A stretch of 64,000 nucleotides of DNA from Nostoc indistinguendum CM1-VF10. GTDB taxonomy: Bacteria > Cyanobacteriota > Cyanobacteriia > Cyanobacteriales > Nostocaceae. A program made the translations under genes and the position numbers. The notes under the pieces are model-generated. The model made no database searches. It had not been told where the DNA came from and saw only the letters and a program-made list of their open reading frames with translations. Location: contig JAHHHS010000010.1 in assembly GCA_019359215.1 (NCBI GenBank), positions 1-64,000 of the forward strand, in the 5' to 3' direction. Below, in pieces: positions 7,116-15,938 of this stretch (within the stretch, counting starts at the first letter, position 1; every line of letters starts with the position of its first letter).

Positions 7116-8603
7116 ATGAATGTTTCTCTGGCTAAGGATCTGTCTGTTTACCAAGTGGTTATGGGAGTGCAAGTGCCTCCAAAACCATTGTCCCTCAGTC
7201 CTGCTACTCTGCTATCACTGGTAAGAGCGCAAATTGACTTACTAATTGAGCAACAAATTGTAGCCACTTTATGGGTGAAGCTACCACCAGAAAAAATTTG
7301 GCAATCGGAATTAGCGCGTTATCAATCTTCGGTAGGTGCGTCTAGCCTCATTTATACTTGCCAAATTGACGAGCCTGGAAAGGGGGAAGATGAGGGAGCA
7401 GGGGAAGCGGGGGAAGAAAATACCCCCTTATCTTCCTCATCTCCCTCATCTTCTTCATCTTCCTCATCCCTCTCACTCTCTCATCATGTACCCGTTCACA
7501 TATCATCAGATAGCCAAATGCGACGGGAAAACTTTCTGATGGTGTTATCACCCCAGTTTTGCAGTTTAATTTTGGCTCATCGACCACTTAAAAAACACAA
7601 AAATAAGACTTCTGGGAAGGTAAATACTAATAAAAACCAGCCGTTGCTGATTATAAATACTGTTGAGGGGAGAGTAATTCAGCAAGTATTAGATGGTATC
7701 GAAAAAGCGATTACACCAGAATCATCCCCAATACCTGTTGATTTTATTTGCCCAACTTCGCCCGAAGGCGCACTGATGAATCAACTGTTTGCCAAACAAC
7801 TTTTGCGACAAGATGAAATTAATCGTCAAATCATTACAGTCCGCACCACCAAGTTGCAGCAGCAAAATCAAGAACTGCAAAACAAAGAGCAACTCAAAGA
7901 TGAATACTTAAAAAATGTGTGTCAGGAACTGCGTACACCATTGACGCACATGAAGACAGCACTTTCATTATTGAATTCCCCTAATCTCAAACCCCCCCAG
8001 CGACAACGTTATCTACAAATGTTAAATACCCAGTGCGATCAGCAAAATTCCCTGATTACTGGTTTGTTGGAACTGGTGCAGTTAGAACGTAATTTAGAGG
8101 GAACAGCTTTAGAGTCGGTACGGCTCTCAGAGATTGTGCCTGGAGTAGTCAGTACCTACCAACCTCTAGCCCAAGAAAAAGGGATTATGCTAGCTTACAC
8201 CGTACCAACTGAACTTCCATCTATTCGGTGTGTGAGCGGTGGGCTGAGGCAGATTGTGATTAATCTGCTACATAACAGCATTAAGTTTACTCCTAATGGG
8301 GGTGAAGTATGGGTGCGTGCCCGAATTCAAGGCGATTATGTCCAATTAGAATTCCGCGACACAGGTATCGGTATTGCCGAAAGCGAGATTTCCAAAATCT
8401 TTGATCGGTTTTATCGTGTGCGTACAGCAGCAACTGAAGATTATGGTGGTGCTGGGTTGGGGTTAACAATTGTACAGCAATTGCTAGTGCGCTGTGGCGG
8501 TTCTATTTCTGTGAGAAGTAAATTATATGAAGGTTCCACATTTACAGTGCAACTGCCAAGCGTTAGCGATACCCCAAAAGCGATCGCAATAGAAAATGAG
8601 TGA
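7116..8603 (+). CDS. Sensor histidine kinase-like protein lacking the H-box histidine
   Basis: A 495-residue soluble protein. The N-terminus (1-220) is an unassigned sensory region, possibly DICT-like. A coiled coil (245-262) leads into a HisKA-like segment and a C-terminal HATPase. The ATPase boxes are intact: N-box with NLLHNSIKF, DTGIGI at about 415, and GGAGLGL at about 443. The H-box reads CQELRTPL, so the phosphoacceptor histidine is glutamine (Q270). It therefore cannot autophosphorylate at the usual site and may act as a pseudokinase or partner subunit. A Ser-rich run at residues 106-120 is encoded by repetitive 'tcttcctca' DNA and looks inserted. Confidence 0.8.
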   Translation: MNVSLAKDLSVYQVVMGVQVPPKPLSLSPATLLSLVRAQIDLLIEQQIVATLWVKLPPEKIWQSELARYQSSVGASSLIYTCQIDEPGKGEDEGAGEAGEENTPLSSSSPSSSSSSSSLSLSHHVPVHISSDSQMRRENFLMVLSPQFCSLILAHRPLKKHKNKTSGKVNTNKNQPLLIINTVEGRVIQQVLDGIEKAITPESSPIPVDFICPTSPEGALMNQLFAKQLLRQDEINRQIITVRTTKLQQQNQELQNKEQLKDEYLKNVCQELRTPLTHMKTALSLLNSPNLKPPQRQRYLQMLNTQCDQQNSLITGLLELVQLERNLEGTALESVRLSEIVPGVVSTYQPLAQEKGIMLAYTVPTELPSIRCVSGGLRQIVINLLHNSIKFTPNGGEVWVRARIQGDYVQLEFRDTGIGIAESEISKIFDRFYRVRTAATEDYGGAGLGLTIVQQLLVRCGGSISVRSKLYEGSTFTVQLPSVSDTPKAIAIENE

Positions 8604-8670
8604 TAATTTACAATTATCCCCTGAGTTAACTTTATGGTGCTATAGCAATTCTATTTGAGTTATAAAAATT

Positions 8671-8738
8671 TTAGTCATTAGTCATTACTATTAATGACCA
8701 ATGACTAATGACCAATGACCAATAACTAATGACTAAGA
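8671..8738. repeat. AATGACC/AATGACT heptanucleotide repeat with inverted half
   Basis: Repeated 7-base words (AATGACC, AATGACT) follow inverted copies (TTAGTCA). The stretch can fold back on itself. It is an STRR-type repeat between two genes and may end transcription from either side. Confidence 0.7.
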
Positions 8739-8741
8739 TTA

Positions 8742-9431
8742 TTAGCTAGAAGTTTTTGGTAGTGCGGCCCTAATTTGGCGAAGCATCATGACTTGCCAAT
8801 AAGGTACAGGAGCTAGCAATACAGTACCAGTTCCCTCAAAAGTATTGACGAGAAACTCACCAGAAGTCATCGAACCTAAAAGAGATTTGGTAGCTTTTTC
8901 AACGCGATAATTTAAGCTAGTTGTGCGAGCGATGCCTGCGGCGGGCTACGCCTACGCAAAATTTCCATCGACAACTAATGGGTCATTTCGTAAATTGATT
9001 ACTTCTACAGGCCCTTGTGCTGCCATCACCACTGTACCCCTGCCTTTGACTTTTGTTTGAAACAAGCCCTCACCGCCCATTAAGCCTGATAAAAATTTGT
9101 TTCGTTCAACTCCCACTTCGATAGTACCATCGCTAGCCCAATAAGCGCCACTATCTAAAATCCATTCACTACCGTCTAATTCTAAGATGTGATATCTCGA
9201 TAAAGAAGGCTCTAAATATAATTCACCTGTACCCGTATATGTAGGACGAAAAATGTTTTCTCCCGTGGCTAGGGACTTTAAAAACCCACCTGCTGAAGGG
9301 GCTTTAGATTGCATCTGAATGTTGCCACGTATATAGTACATAGCACCAGATTCAGTTCGGACTGTTTCGTTTTGCAAAGTTACCTTGACTAAACGTAAGC
9401 TTTCTTTCTCGATTACTTCAAAACCTGCCAT
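8742..9431 (-). pseudogene. AIM24-family gene interrupted by two in-frame TAG codons
   Basis: The first 159 codons encode an AIM24/TIGR00266-type beta-rich protein (SGAMYY..GNI.M, GTGELYLEPS, GGEGLF.TKV.G.G). The frame then meets TAG at 8952-8954 and 8946-8948. Both come from a 29-bp dispersed repeat (8929-8957). Beyond it the same frame continues with the family's C-terminus: ARTTSLNYRVEKATKS, then a GTGTVLLAPV segment, ending TAA at 8742. The whole 690 bp is in one frame. Either the gene is inactivated, giving a truncated product, or the TAGs are read through. The family's function is poorly known. Confidence 0.85.
8929..8957. repeat. 29-bp dispersed repeat (family R1) inside AIM24 gene
   Basis: The consensus begins GCGATGCCTGCGGCGGGC and ends TACGCCTACGC. 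Further copies are at 11607-11635, 32441-32469, 35408-35436 and 57581-57609. In this orientation its complement contains GCGTAGGCGTAG, which supplies the two stop codons. Confidence 0.85.
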
Positions 9432-9612
9432 AATTTTCCTTTTGATGTTTGCAGAAAGGTGTACTTGGCTCTTAACTAGAATTTATATACATTGTTGGCA
9501 TCTATTTTTACAGATGGCAAGTCAGAAAAATTTAATTGAATTGTTAAACAAAGTCTATTTGATGAAGATGAATTATTTGTGTTCAAAAAAAATAGGTCAA
9601 CGTAATTAAACA

Positions 9613-9715
9613 TAATACCAATTCAAATAATGTTTGCGACACATCAATTATTTGTAAGGGCACAACATTGTTGTGCCCCTACCCATCTGTCGCATTCTTT
9701 TTTCACATTGGTATA
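9613..9715. repeat. 103-bp MITE-like inverted repeat (copy 1)
   Basis: The ends TACCAATTCAAA and ATTGGTA are inverted. Internal arms (TGCGACA with TGTCGCA) and a central GGGCACAAC/GTTGTGCCC palindrome make it nearly fully self-complementary. It is almost identical to 15146-15248 and has no coding capacity. Confidence 0.85.
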
Positions 9716-9729
9716 AAATCCTTACTAAA

Positions 9730-9764
9730 TAGATCCCCAACTTCCCAGAGAAGTCGGGGATCTA
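9730..9764. repeat. Hairpin repeat AGATCCCC..GGGGATCT
   Basis: Arms TAGATCCCCAACTT and AAGTCGGGGATCTA pair with one mismatch around a short loop. The same 'aagtcggg' hairpin type occurs at 20354-20386. It may act as a bidirectional terminator. Confidence 0.55.
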
Positions 9765-9830
9765 TTATTGTGTTTTATTTCTACTCGCCTACTGTATTAT
9801 CCTGCGATCGTAAGTAAATAGACGATGCTG

Positions 9831-9859
9831 TAGGGGCACAGCAATGCTATGCCCTTACG
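9831..9859. repeat. Palindromic 'gggca..tgccc' repeat
   Basis: TAGGGGCACAGCAATGCTAT is followed by GCCCTTAC, a dispersed palindrome family. Relatives are at 31831-31860 and 63775-63801. Confidence 0.55.
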
Positions 9860-9968
9860 AAAAATATAGTTTTTAACCTTAATTCATATTTGGTATTTCT
9901 TGTCAATGCGTAAGTCTTATTAGAGTCAATATTTATAATTTTGAAAAATAATTAATGAATCTTCACTC

Positions 9969-11468
9969 CTAAGCTTTAGCTCCAAATTGATGTTTATTGC
10001 TAACTTCTAGAGGGAGGAAAATCGTCAAAACTTCCCCATAGTGTGGACGCTGGCGCACAATCAATTTACCACCGATCGCCTGAAACAAATGCTTAGTTGC
10101 GGCGATATTCAAACTAATCGTACCTGTTTCTGGTTGGAACATCAGCAATTGACCAAGCGCTTTGCGAATTGGTGGCGTTGCAGGTATGGCAGCTTTGCTT
10201 GAATCTCTGCACCCAAATTGGGGTGATAATTGTAACTTTAGTTGATCTCCCGCCGGGATAACTTGTACTTGAATATGGCTACCAGCAGGTAAGCTGCGAG
10301 TGAAATTCTCCATCAAACCAGTCAGTACCTGATCCAGCATAATGGGATTGCTTACCACTGTCGGTAATTGCTGGGGTAAAATAACATTTAAAGTTAAGTT
10401 CCGCCGATGCGCTGCTTGTTCCCAACGGGGAATGCTCTGCTGCAACACTTGATCTAAAGACATCGGCGTAAGTTGAGTTTTTGACGATTTTGCGGAGGCA
10501 GTAGTTTCTAATTCTGCTGCCTTAAATAGCAACTCCATGCGGTCAATTTGCTCGGTACACTCGTGATCGATAATTTTTAAACGATTGATCACGCTGGCAT
10601 CTAAATCCCGCCGCTTCAGCAGCAGACGAGTCATGGTGCGAATAGTTGTTAAAGGTGTGCGGACTTCGTGAGCGAAGGCTTGGAGCAATTCCACATCAGG
10701 ATTCGGGGATTGGGCACTTAGCGACGTCGTTGGCGCAGCATCTCGTAGAGAAGTATTGGGGATTGGGCATGGTTTATTCTCTTTGTCTTCCTTGTCTTCA
10801 GTTCCTAGTAAAGAGTCCTTAGTCTCTTCTGCTTCTGTTAATTCCTGAAGTAACAACTGGCTAAACTGAATCATGATGCGGCAATCTGGCGCTACCGGAG
10901 AATGCTGTTCTACTAATGCATCCAGGCGGGCAAAAAATTCTGGATTAGCCAGCATTACCCTTGCTCCTAGCGATCGCCAAGCCTGCTGTACTACTTCTGG
11001 TTCAAAAGAAAATGAAAAGGTTTTTTTACCGTTTTTATGCGTTGTTAAAACCAGTACTAATCTAAATTTATCTGTAAAAACTAAACAAAACTGTTCTGCC
11101 CCTAGCGGATCGGCAGGTAATAGTGGAAGTACCGATTCATGGGGAGCAATTTCTTCATTTACAGACGCAATCGCATCTGGCATCTGAAATGGCATCAGCG
11201 CCAACGGATTAAATGGTCTTGCTGTAAAAGTTACTGTTTGTAAACTTTGAGTAAGTTTTGGCTGGCTAAATAAGGGTGCGGGTGCAGCTAAAACTAATCC
11301 TTGGGTTGTGTCAACTGAAGCACCTGCTAAAGTATTTAATAGCAAATGTTCTGTCGCTGCGAGACTGACACGCCACTGCCGTTCTGCCTTACTAGGTGAA
11401 CATTCAGCCACACTTGATTGATTTTCAGCCAAGATTTCGCTCAGACTTGGCAATATCCATTCGTACAC
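9969..11468 (-). CDS. Sensor histidine kinase with degenerate ATPase domain
   Basis: A 499-residue soluble protein. Its N-terminal region (about 20-210) resembles the sensory half of the 7116-8603 product in layout. A proper H-box with H267 (AHEVRTPLTT) follows. In the C-terminal domain an N-box-like segment (LTGLMENF) is visible, but no DxGxG or GxGxG box is found; the equivalent region reads LSPQFGCRDSS. It could accept phosphate from another kinase yet probably binds ATP poorly. Residues about 238-253 lie in a dispersed-repeat insertion. Its defect is the opposite of that in the 7116-8603 protein. Confidence 0.75.
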   Translation of the reverse strand: MYEWILPSLSEILAENQSSVAECSPSKAERQWRVSLAATEHLLLNTLAGASVDTTQGLVLAAPAPLFSQPKLTQSLQTVTFTARPFNPLALMPFQMPDAIASVNEEIAPHESVLPLLPADPLGAEQFCLVFTDKFRLVLVLTTHKNGKKTFSFSFEPEVVQQAWRSLGARVMLANPEFFARLDALVEQHSPVAPDCRIMIQFSQLLLQELTEAEETKDSLLGTEDKEDKENKPCPIPNTSLRDAAPTTSLSAQSPNPDVELLQAFAHEVRTPLTTIRTMTRLLLKRRDLDASVINRLKIIDHECTEQIDRMELLFKAAELETTASAKSSKTQLTPMSLDQVLQQSIPRWEQAAHRRNLTLNVILPQQLPTVVSNPIMLDQVLTGLMENFTRSLPAGSHIQVQVIPAGDQLKLQLSPQFGCRDSSKAAIPATPPIRKALGQLLMFQPETGTISLNIAATKHLFQAIGGKLIVRQRPHYGEVLTIFLPLEVSNKHQFGAKA

Positions 11469-11786
11469 AAGTTTTCACCCCTTAATTCAAGAGCGACTAA
11501 CAGCGTCTAGGGTAGACATTTCACTACTACTTAAGAGGTTATAGCCATTTGTCTACTGGTGACAGTGGTAGAACCGAACAATTCGGGCGCAATTTCCCCT
11601 CTAAGTGCGATGTCTACGACGGGCTACGCCTACGCACTTAGCATCTGAAAAGCAAAGATAAAGCACTTGCGCTGACTTTTACCGATAAGAATTACGATAC
11701 CTTCTCTGCCAGAGGCTGCGCCAACGGGAGACTTTGGGATCGCATTTTTTGAGTAGATTAACAATAGATCATCTCAAAGGCGATTT
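11469..11786. other. Intergenic with two dispersed repeats
   Basis: A divergent promoter region between the kinase-like gene and the SDR gene. It holds an R1 repeat (11607-11635) and an R2-like repeat 'cttctctgccagaggctgcg' near 11701-11730. No gene was seen. Confidence 0.5.
11607..11635. repeat. R1 dispersed repeat
   Basis: GCGATGTCTACGACGGGC followed by TACGCCTACGC, the same family as the copy that breaks the AIM24 gene. Confidence 0.8.
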
Positions 11787-12605
11787 ATGAATTCTTTTGA
11801 TTCAGTTGAAGATTTGGTACTAGTTGCTGGCGCTACTGGTGGAGTAGGGCAACTGGTGGTAGGCAAGTTACTGGAAAAGAACATGAAAGTTCGTGTTCTG
11901 ACACGCAATGCCGCAAAAGCCGAAGAAATGTTTAATCAGAGAGTGGAAATTGCCGTTGGTGACATCCGCCAGCCAGCTACACTGCCAGCCGCAACGCAAG
12001 ATGTCACACACATCATCAATTGCACCGGAACCACTGCCTTTCCCTCTGCACGATGGGAGTTTGACAAAACCCCAAACTTGATTGAATGGGGAATAACTTT
12101 CCTTAACCCTAAATCTAGTGAAGCAAAAGCAAAGAATAGTCCAAACAAGGTCGATGCCGAAGGTGTGAGCAACCTAGTGGCAGCAGCACCCCGTAATTTG
12201 AAGCGGTTCGTTTTCGTCTCTTCCTGCGGAATTGGGCGTAAAGATAAGTTTCCTTTTAGTATTCTCAATGCTTTTGGCGTGTTGGATGCCAAACAAAAGG
12301 GCGAGGAGTGCATTATTAATTCAGGATTGCCCTACACCATTATCCGCCCAGGACGCCTTATTGACGGGCCTTATACCTCATACGACCTCAACACCCTTCT
12401 CAAGGCAAAAACTGGGGGTAAATACGGTGTTGTCGTAGGCACTGGGGACACACTTTCGGGTGATACCAGCCGGATTGATGTAGCAAATGCTTGTGTAGAA
12501 TGCCTTTTATACCCAAGTAGTTCCAAGAAAATTTTTGAAATAGTCAACCAGGGACAAAGACCGCCTGCAATTAACTGGGAAACTCTTTTCTCTAGGCTTG
12601 TGTGA
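11787..12605 (+). CDS. Atypical SDR / NAD(P)-binding oxidoreductase-like protein
   Basis: A 272-residue Rossmann protein with the NAD(P) motif GATGGVG near the N-terminus (residues 14-20) and the NmrA/TIC62-like layout: VLTR after the second strand, D(I)RQP, a VSSCG strand and YTIIRPGRL. It lacks an obvious classical YxxxK pair in the usual place, consistent with atypical SDRs that bind NADP as sensors or reductases. The ATG at 11787 follows AAAGGCG. The substrate is unknown. Confidence 0.8.
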   Translation: MNSFDSVEDLVLVAGATGGVGQLVVGKLLEKNMKVRVLTRNAAKAEEMFNQRVEIAVGDIRQPATLPAATQDVTHIINCTGTTAFPSARWEFDKTPNLIEWGITFLNPKSSEAKAKNSPNKVDAEGVSNLVAAAPRNLKRFVFVSSCGIGRKDKFPFSILNAFGVLDAKQKGEECIINSGLPYTIIRPGRLIDGPYTSYDLNTLLKAKTGGKYGVVVGTGDTLSGDTSRIDVANACVECLLYPSSSKKIFEIVNQGQRPPAINWETLFSRLV

Positions 12606-13117
12606 GTACTGTTAGCGTTAGCGGGGCGTTTAGCCAGTGCTGAGTAATATTTTATCCAATGCCCCATACCCAATAACTTAACACTGAATTACGGAAGCGA
12701 TGCCTGGGTTAGGCTATTCGGCGTCGCGCCAATTAATTTTGTTATATCCTCAGTGCTTCTGCAATTTATTACCTCTAAAGACGGCAAACACCACTCAACC
12801 GTTACGGTTCACCCTAATTACTGAAAGTATTAATTCTCATACATTAGACAGAGTGAAGGCAATCAATCCATGAAACAACTAAAAAAACTATTTAGTTAGT
12901 TTAACCGTCCTAAGCAAGGTTCGGGAAACCACCCTTCATGGACTGGCTAACACTAAGCTTCAGTATATATATCAGCATATCTGGAGTTTTAACCCCAGGA
13001 AAGCCAAATCAAAGGTATTCATGCTGAACTGGCTGATTTATTGACCCTATTGGTTCAAAATTTAGTCCTTTATATTCTCATTCATTCATTTGTAGTTATA
13101 CGGAGCCAGCACCTAAA
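12606..13117. other. Intergenic upstream of dnaK
   Basis: 512 bp. A repeat resembling R1 (gcgatgcctgggttaggc) lies near 12698. An inverted repeat TCCATGAA (12868-12875) / TTCATGGA (12935-12942) could structure the dnaK leader. No CIRCE operator (TTAGCACTC-N9-GAGTGCTAA) was seen. Confidence 0.45.
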
Positions 13118-15028
13118 ATGGCAAAAGTAGTTGGAATTGACTTAGGAACAACGAACTCCTGCGTGGCAGTGATGGAAGGTGGTAAACCCACAGTAATTGC
13201 TAATGCTGAAGGTTTTCGGACAACGCCATCAGTAGTCGCATTTGCGAAAAATGGCGACAACTTGGTTGGGCAAATCGCCAAACGCCAAGCGGTGATGAAC
13301 CCCGAAAATACGTTTTACTCAGTCAAACGCTTTATCGGACGCCGCTTCGAGGAAGTGAGTAACGAAGCTACTGAAGTTTCTTACAAAGTCCTCAGCAGCA
13401 ACGGCAATGTCAAATTAGATTGTCCTATAGCTGGTAAACCGTTTGCTCCTGAAGAAATTTCTGCAAAAGTTCTTCGCAAACTAGTTGAAGATGCCAGCAA
13501 ATACCTGGGTGAAACTGTAACCCAAGCAGTAATCACCGTTCCCGCATACTTCAACGACTCGCAACGGCAAGCGACAAAAGACGCTGGTAAAATTGCAGGT
13601 ATTGAAGTTCTACGGATTATCAACGAGCCTACTGCCGCTTCTCTGGCATACGGATTTGACAAGAAGAGTAACGAAACCATTCTCGTATTTGACCTTGGTG
13701 GTGGTACCTTCGACGTATCCGTACTGGAAGTAGGAGATGGAGTTTTTGAAGTACTAGCCACATCTGGTGATACTCACCTTGGTGGTGACGACTTTGATAA
13801 AAAAATAGTTGACTTCTTAGCAGAGAAGTTCAGAAAAGCCGAAGGTATTGACCTGCGGAAAGACAAACAAGCTTTACAACGTCTGACTGAAGCCGCAGAA
13901 AAAGCCAAGATTGAGCTTTCTAGCGTCAGCCAAGCAGAAATTAACTTGCCATTTATCACCGCTACCCAGGATGGGCCTAAGCACCTGGATACAACCCTGA
14001 CTCGCGCTCAATTTGAAGAACTTTGCTCTGACTTAATCGACCGTTGTCGTATTCCCGTGGAAAATGCTCTCCGGGATGCCAAGTTAAACAAAGGCGATAT
14101 TGATGAAGTAGTGTTAGTTGGTGGTTCTACCCGCATTCCTGCTGTGCAACAGATTGTGAAGCAGGTATTGGGTAAAGATCCCAACCAAACCGTTAACCCT
14201 GATGAAGTGGTAGCAGTTGGTGCAGCCATTCAAGCCGGGGTATTGGCTGGTGATGTAACTGGCATCTTGCTGTTAGACGTAACACCGCTATCTTTGGGTG
14301 TTGAAACATTGGGCGGCGTGATGACCAAAATTATCCCCCGTAACACAACAATTCCCACCAAAAAATCAGAAGTCTTCTCGACTGCTGTGGATGGACAAAC
14401 CAACGTGGAAATTCATGTTCTCCAAGGTGAACGCGAATTCTCTAACGATAACAAGAGCTTGGGAACCTTCCGTCTGGATGGTATTCCTCCTGCACCACGT
14501 GGTGTTCCTCAAATTGAAGTGGTGTTTGATATTGACGCCAACGGTATCCTTAACGTCACCGCTAAGGACAAAGGTACTGGTAAAGAACAGTCCATCAGCA
14601 TAACCGGCGCTTCTACTCTGGATAAATCTGATGTTGACCGGATGGTAAGAGAAGCTGAACAAAACGCTTCATCTGACAAAGAACGGCGTGAGAAGATTGA
14701 ACGCAAGAACCAAGCCGACTCCTTGGCATACCAAGCTGAAAAGCAGCTACAAGAATTGGGCGATAAAGTTCCCGATGCTGACAAGACTAAAGTCGAAGGT
14801 TTAGTGAAAGAACTGCGGGAAGCAGTTGCTAAAGAAGACGATGAGCAAATCAAGAAGCTCACCCCAGAATTGCAACAAGCCCTATTCGCCGTTGGTAGCA
14901 ACATCTATCAACAAGCTGGTGGCGGTGCTGCACCAGGTGCTGAACCTCAAGATGGCGATGGCGGTTCCACATCTAGCTCTGGTAGTGGCGACGATGTAAT
15001 TGACGCTGATTTTACAGAGAGCAAATAA
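13118..15028 (+). CDS. dnaK: Molecular chaperone DnaK (Hsp70)
   Basis: The full-length 636-residue Hsp70 begins with the phosphate loop [10 protein letters not shown] and carries the ATPase motifs [11 protein letters not shown] (about 193) and [11 protein letters not shown]. The substrate-binding domain and lid follow, with an acidic Gly/Ser-rich tail ending DVIDADF. It refolds proteins in the cytosol with DnaJ and GrpE. No dnaJ or grpE is adjacent, which is common for one of several cyanobacterial dnaK copies. A strong terminator follows. Confidence 0.98.
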   Translation: MAKVVGIDLGTTNSCVAVMEGGKPTVIANAEGFRTTPSVVAFAKNGDNLVGQIAKRQAVMNPENTFYSVKRFIGRRFEEVSNEATEVSYKVLSSNGNVKLDCPIAGKPFAPEEISAKVLRKLVEDASKYLGETVTQAVITVPAYFNDSQRQATKDAGKIAGIEVLRIINEPTAASLAYGFDKKSNETILVFDLGGGTFDVSVLEVGDGVFEVLATSGDTHLGGDDFDKKIVDFLAEKFRKAEGIDLRKDKQALQRLTEAAEKAKIELSSVSQAEINLPFITATQDGPKHLDTTLTRAQFEELCSDLIDRCRIPVENALRDAKLNKGDIDEVVLVGGSTRIPAVQQIVKQVLGKDPNQTVNPDEVVAVGAAIQAGVLAGDVTGILLLDVTPLSLGVETLGGVMTKIIPRNTTIPTKKSEVFSTAVDGQTNVEIHVLQGEREFSNDNKSLGTFRLDGIPPAPRGVPQIEVVFDIDANGILNVTAKDKGTGKEQSISITGASTLDKSDVDRMVREAEQNASSDKERREKIERKNQADSLAYQAEKQLQELGDKVPDADKTKVEGLVKELREAVAKEDDEQIKKLTPELQQALFAVGSNIYQQAGGGAAPGAEPQDGDGGSTSSSGSGDDVIDADFTESK

Positions 15029-15074
15029 TTCCCTTACTTCTTTTGGGAAGATTATTTTGTCCCACCTCATATTA

Positions 15075-15110
15075 CCCGCCCAGGCAAATGCCTGGGTGGG
15101 GATTTTTTTT
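15075..15110 (+). terminator. Rho-independent terminator of dnaK
   Basis: The stem CCCGCCCAGGCA / TGCCTGGGTGGG with a 2-base loop is followed by eight Ts, 46 bp after the dnaK stop. Confidence 0.92.
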
Positions 15111-15145
15111 TAGGAGTTATGAGTTATTAGTAAAAGTAATATTGC

Positions 15146-15248
15146 TAATACCAATTCAAATAATGTTTGCGACACATCAATTATTTGTAAGGGCACAACA
15201 ATGTTGTGTCCCTACCCATCTGTCGCATTCTTTTTTCAAATTGGTATA
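15146..15248. repeat. 103-bp MITE-like inverted repeat (copy 2)
   Basis: Nearly identical to 9613-9715, with only a handful of substitutions, including the central palindrome and the terminal TACCAATT/AATTGGTA. This suggests recent movement. Confidence 0.85.
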
Positions 15249-15302
15249 ACTCTTGATTTTAATTCTTAACTTTATTCCTAACTCCTCACTATTAACTGCC
15301 TT

Positions 15303-15938
15303 ATGCCATATCCACAAGCACCTTGGACACTTCAAGGCTACGCTATCCAAACTCTGCATTTGGTAAATATTGACCGAGTGCGCCCTTTGATTCCCTTAGA
15401 GTTAGAAATTATTTCTGTATGGCCTGGTAAAACCCTCGCTAGCGTGTATTTATCTAATTACGGGTCAGGCTCGGTACTGGAGTACAGCGAGTTAATTATT
15501 GCCCCAGCTGTGGTTAATTACCAGAGGAAAATCGGTGGTTGGGTTTCCCACATTTATGTAGACAATGCTGATTCGGTGGCTGGTGGTCGAGAAATTTGGG
15601 GGCTACCAAAGGAACTAGCTAAGTTTACCTGGCAGCAAGGAAACCATGTTACTGTGTATCAAGAGAACCGGAAGTTGTGTAGTCTTAACTATAATCAACA
15701 GAGCTTGGCATGGAGACAGTGGTTAAGTGCCTCTAGTTTTAGCGCCAAGGGTAATGATTTGCTATTATTCCCTGCTGAATTTGAGTCTGTATTGGGTTTG
15801 ATTAGTTCTAATTTAGAAGTCCCCGCCGAAAGTCCTTTTTCTGAAATAGATTTAGGTCAGCCTTGGTTAACTGTGCGTTGTGAGCAGATGAGTTTGCGGA
15901 TTGATGGGCCAAAAGTTGTAGGCCTGAAAATATCTTAA
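15303..15938 (+). CDS. Acetoacetate decarboxylase family protein
   Basis: A 211-residue beta-barrel protein with the ADC-family signature REIWGLPKELAKF near residue 97-109. The lysine in GLPK is at the position of the Schiff-base lysine of acetoacetate decarboxylase. Many cyanobacterial members are not proven decarboxylases and may act on other beta-keto acids. Its stop codon overlaps the stop of the convergent ABC transporter gene (shared bases 15935-15938). Confidence 0.8.
   Translation: MPYPQAPWTLQGYAIQTLHLVNIDRVRPLIPLELEIISVWPGKTLASVYLSNYGSGSVLEYSELIIAPAVVNYQRKIGGWVSHIYVDNADSVAGGREIWGLPKELAKFTWQQGNHVTVYQENRKLCSLNYNQQSLAWRQWLSASSFSAKGNDLLLFPAEFESVLGLISSNLEVPAESPFSEIDLGQPWLTVRCEQMSLRIDGPKVVGLKIS

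Larger units (their letters stand above)
9432..9968. other. Repeat-rich intergenic
   Basis: No gene was found. It contains the 103-bp inverted-repeat element (9613-9715), a hairpin (9730-9764) and a palindromic 'ggggcacagcaatgctatgccc' type repeat at 9831-9859. Confidence 0.6.

Noticed and set aside
13381..14904. Minus-strand open frames inside dnaK
   Set aside because: Classic antisense shadows of a strongly coding gene; no ribosome-binding sites or family similarity.
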